Shown: positions 22,701-23,205 of the stretch, piece after piece
Position numbering within the stretch: position 1 is the first letter of the stretch
Layout: each line of letters opens with the position of its first letter
DNA from: a virus
IMG/VR virus record: IMGVR_UViG_3300023184_000538
Span: 1-23,205 of that record
Length of the DNA: 23,205 nt
Strand: one strand, 5' to 3'
Translations under genes and position numbers: made by a program
The notes under the pieces: model-generated
Seen by the model: the letters and a program-made list of their open reading frames with translations, nothing else
The model's database searches: none
Told to the model about the DNA's origin: nothing

Positions 22701-23205
22701 GGTGTTGAGTGGATTGTTCATGATACTGAAGAGTCATATAGAAAGATTGCAGGAGATAACTCTAAAGGACACTATACAAGAGACTCAGATGGTAATGTAG
22801 TTATTCATATAAATAAATCAAAAGCTGATGGAACTACTGTAGCTCATGAGGTGTTTCATGCTGTAATTTTAGATAAGATATTAAACTTAAAAGATGCTCA
22901 AGACATAACAGCTCGTATGATGAAGGCTGTATACAAGACGGCTGATCCAATATTAAGATCTAAGTTAGATGCTTTTGCAGAAATGTACCCTGACGGTATT
23001 AAGAATGAGGAGAGACTTGCTCAACTTATTGGACTTATATCTGATGGATATAAGCAGATGACTCCAGCAAACAAAAGTATAGTTAAAAGATGGCTAGACT
23101 ATTTTGCTAAGATGATTGGACGTAAGCCATTTACAGATAACGAGGTAATAGACTTACTTAATACTTTAGCTACAAAAGTTTCTACTGGTGAAGTTATTAG
23201 TGCGG
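19746..23205 (+). CDS. Giant multidomain virion protein: GNAT-like plus zinc metallopeptidase (3' partial)
   Basis: The frame stays open from the ATG at 19746 to the window end (1153 codons), so the protein is larger still. In order: a Lys-rich start with the motif LDLTGY twice (residues 8-13 and 21-26); a low-complexity segment to about 130; Gly/Ala-rich hydrophobic helices at about 255-460 (GGIVSFVPDLLVASLL), possibly membrane-active; charged coiled coil at about 480-650; Pro/Glu/Ala/Val linkers at 650-740. A GNAT-like domain at about 805-915 has KAKGVAQDLLKRAI (847-860) as motif A and QYEKAGFRIVSR as motif B. A zincin domain at about 986-1110 has HEVFH at 1034-1038 (H1034, E1035, H1038), with E1088 or E1089 as candidate third ligand. 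This layout resembles phage polyvalent proteins that are injected with DNA and counter host defences; T7 gp16-like ejection proteins are an alternative reading. The ATG lies two bases after the preceding stop. Confidence 0.75.
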   Translation, partial: MPDKKIKLDLTGYVPKNKPSLDLTGYDESVKKKVDSKPRSQEELWGSDSQPQDLYTSLVTDAQEPQQESVTSDGPPKMKTFTGLTPEEQQTLQAKPAPDYMVNKTREEVNLGNKKPKKIEKDAIDKTVGWVGGLATKAGVPLLEYADDVVKASANILREGGFFDDEIPDTQTPITDALKNKVKKREGSVETDSPFDPIEVIKGVGNIAGKIINSSLSQDKKNAVIRTLNNASQSLQRYKGGLEQIQSEYMGQDIPTQIAGGIVSFVPDLLVASLLDNPAPAEARIATWGSKMSKEAAPLIEKYAPKASKFLQKAITKGGEFIEEGAKAGLTKVMTAKGITKGIAEAKPGEDLTTEGLKQGAEGFLEGLYMHGLGVITGKITPTISKGISKVTGANSAVASLITTPLANAGVFTTARALRTGLTEGRIITPEEAAVEAGSGIGFSFLHLGSQYKTHNEANHYYDNVLNNNDADSFSRVINETKDNLDVAYNPNRTEADTKDLMDARDELKKAILKEPDLNKKKILGNEALKLQNQLDASVGIKTILENKDDIISSINSNEKLSDEEKSLYTKKTEAIADHFDNSEFGIKKKELNAKIGEVEKQLSLAGEDFSNLKKPSDRVSAKLEVEKKRKELEALNVELTDLITNQSAVEVVKPAEVAVKPTEEQILKDVSEGNLATFTYKDKSEVPDAFKDKISSEGEVNGEKFVRVTVAKSLADYELSKAEKPAVEEVAPAEEAKVEHNGIEYTKNEDGNWVNTKTGNEVKGIGETGKELIKTLDELSNPKTEAEKYSEELDQTKADNPEEYWSVSPVSAEDAAKGTIIDTPDGAAIVKPDGDIAGLFKKATSKAKGVAQDLLKRAIAAGGKKLDNFDGYLTKQYEKAGFRIVSRTPFNEKYADPGWNKEKHGTPDVVAMIYDPEGKLDIQEKTFNDPETGYDEAIAYRDSLLKPSLENEIEAIGKLFDESGRGFNESQVENGKKALEDIVPGVEWIVHDTEESYRKIAGDNSKGHYTRDSDGNVVIHINKSKADGTTVAHEVFHAVILDKILNLKDAQDITARMMKAVYKTADPILRSKLDAFAEMYPDGIKNEERLAQLIGLISDGYKQMTPANKSIVKRWLDYFAKMIGRKPFTDNEVIDLLNTLATKVSTGEVISA

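Noticed and set aside
19746-23205. Frameshift or several genes instead of one giant gene in the last 3.4 kb
   Set aside because: I read the frame codon by codon over much of its length and met no stop; the GNAT-like and peptidase motifs are in the same frame as the ATG at 19746.
1-23205. tRNA genes, CRISPR arrays, integrase or attachment sites, reverse-transcriptase diversity elements
   Set aside because: No cloverleaf sequence, spaced repeats, recombinase motifs or template/variable repeat pair were seen, and gaps between genes are too short to hold them.

Overview
The window is a 23.2-kb stretch of the virion-structure (late) module of a tailed double-stranded DNA phage. All genes lie on the + strand and are packed with overlaps or gaps of tens of bases. 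The gene set and many recognisable sequence signatures point to a podovirus of the crAss-like (Crassvirales) type or a close relative among marine Bacteroidota phages: a lambda-type deviant P-loop terminase of about 750 residues, a roughly 800-residue portal with a glutamine-rich tail, a roughly 470-residue capsid protein, adaptor/ring-type proteins and a 1476-residue tail 'stabilization/muzzle' protein. The host is probably a member of Bacteroidota, perhaps a marine flavobacterium. Support for that comes from the low G+C content, from A-rich tracts instead of Shine-Dalgarno sequences before the ATGs, and from three gene-proximal matches to the Bacteroidota -7 box TAnnTTTG. Family assignments are from memory of protein families; no search was run.

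Layout. 1-2734: DNA-packaging end, with the 3' end of a GroES-like co-chaperonin gene, a small helical protein (candidate small terminase) and the large terminase. 2734-3408: a free-standing GIY-YIG/NUMOD homing endonuclease wedged between terminase and portal. 3409-8392: head genes (portal, probable scaffold, major capsid protein). 8393-9250: two intrinsic terminators that bracket a conserved 244-residue gene of unknown function, followed by a promoter. 9255-15300: neck and tail (two ring/adaptor-type proteins and the giant muzzle-like protein). 15311-16943: three small beta-rich tail or fibre proteins, the later two coupled by ATGA overlaps. 16964-23205: a promoter, a GNAT-like protein, two internal (ejection) proteins and the first 1153 codons of a very large multidomain protein. 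That last protein carries a GNAT-like domain and an HExxH zinc-metallopeptidase domain and runs off the window.

How it works together. Terminase pumps DNA through the portal into a shell built from scaffold and capsid protein, with the co-chaperonin perhaps helping the capsid fold. The ring proteins and muzzle close the neck and form the short tail, the small beta proteins probably decorate it, and the last three proteins are probably packaged and ejected into the host. Transcription signals suggest separate units: scaffold plus capsid, the 244-residue gene between terminators, neck plus tail, and GNAT plus ejection proteins. The main points of interest are the polyvalent ejection-type protein, the GNAT gene with its apparently leaderless promoter, the homing-endonuclease insertion with altered flanks, and a sharply bounded AT-rich segment of about 3 kb that starts and ends inside genes. 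No gene-free stretch exceeds 65 bases; no tRNA, CRISPR array, integrase or insertion sequence was seen.
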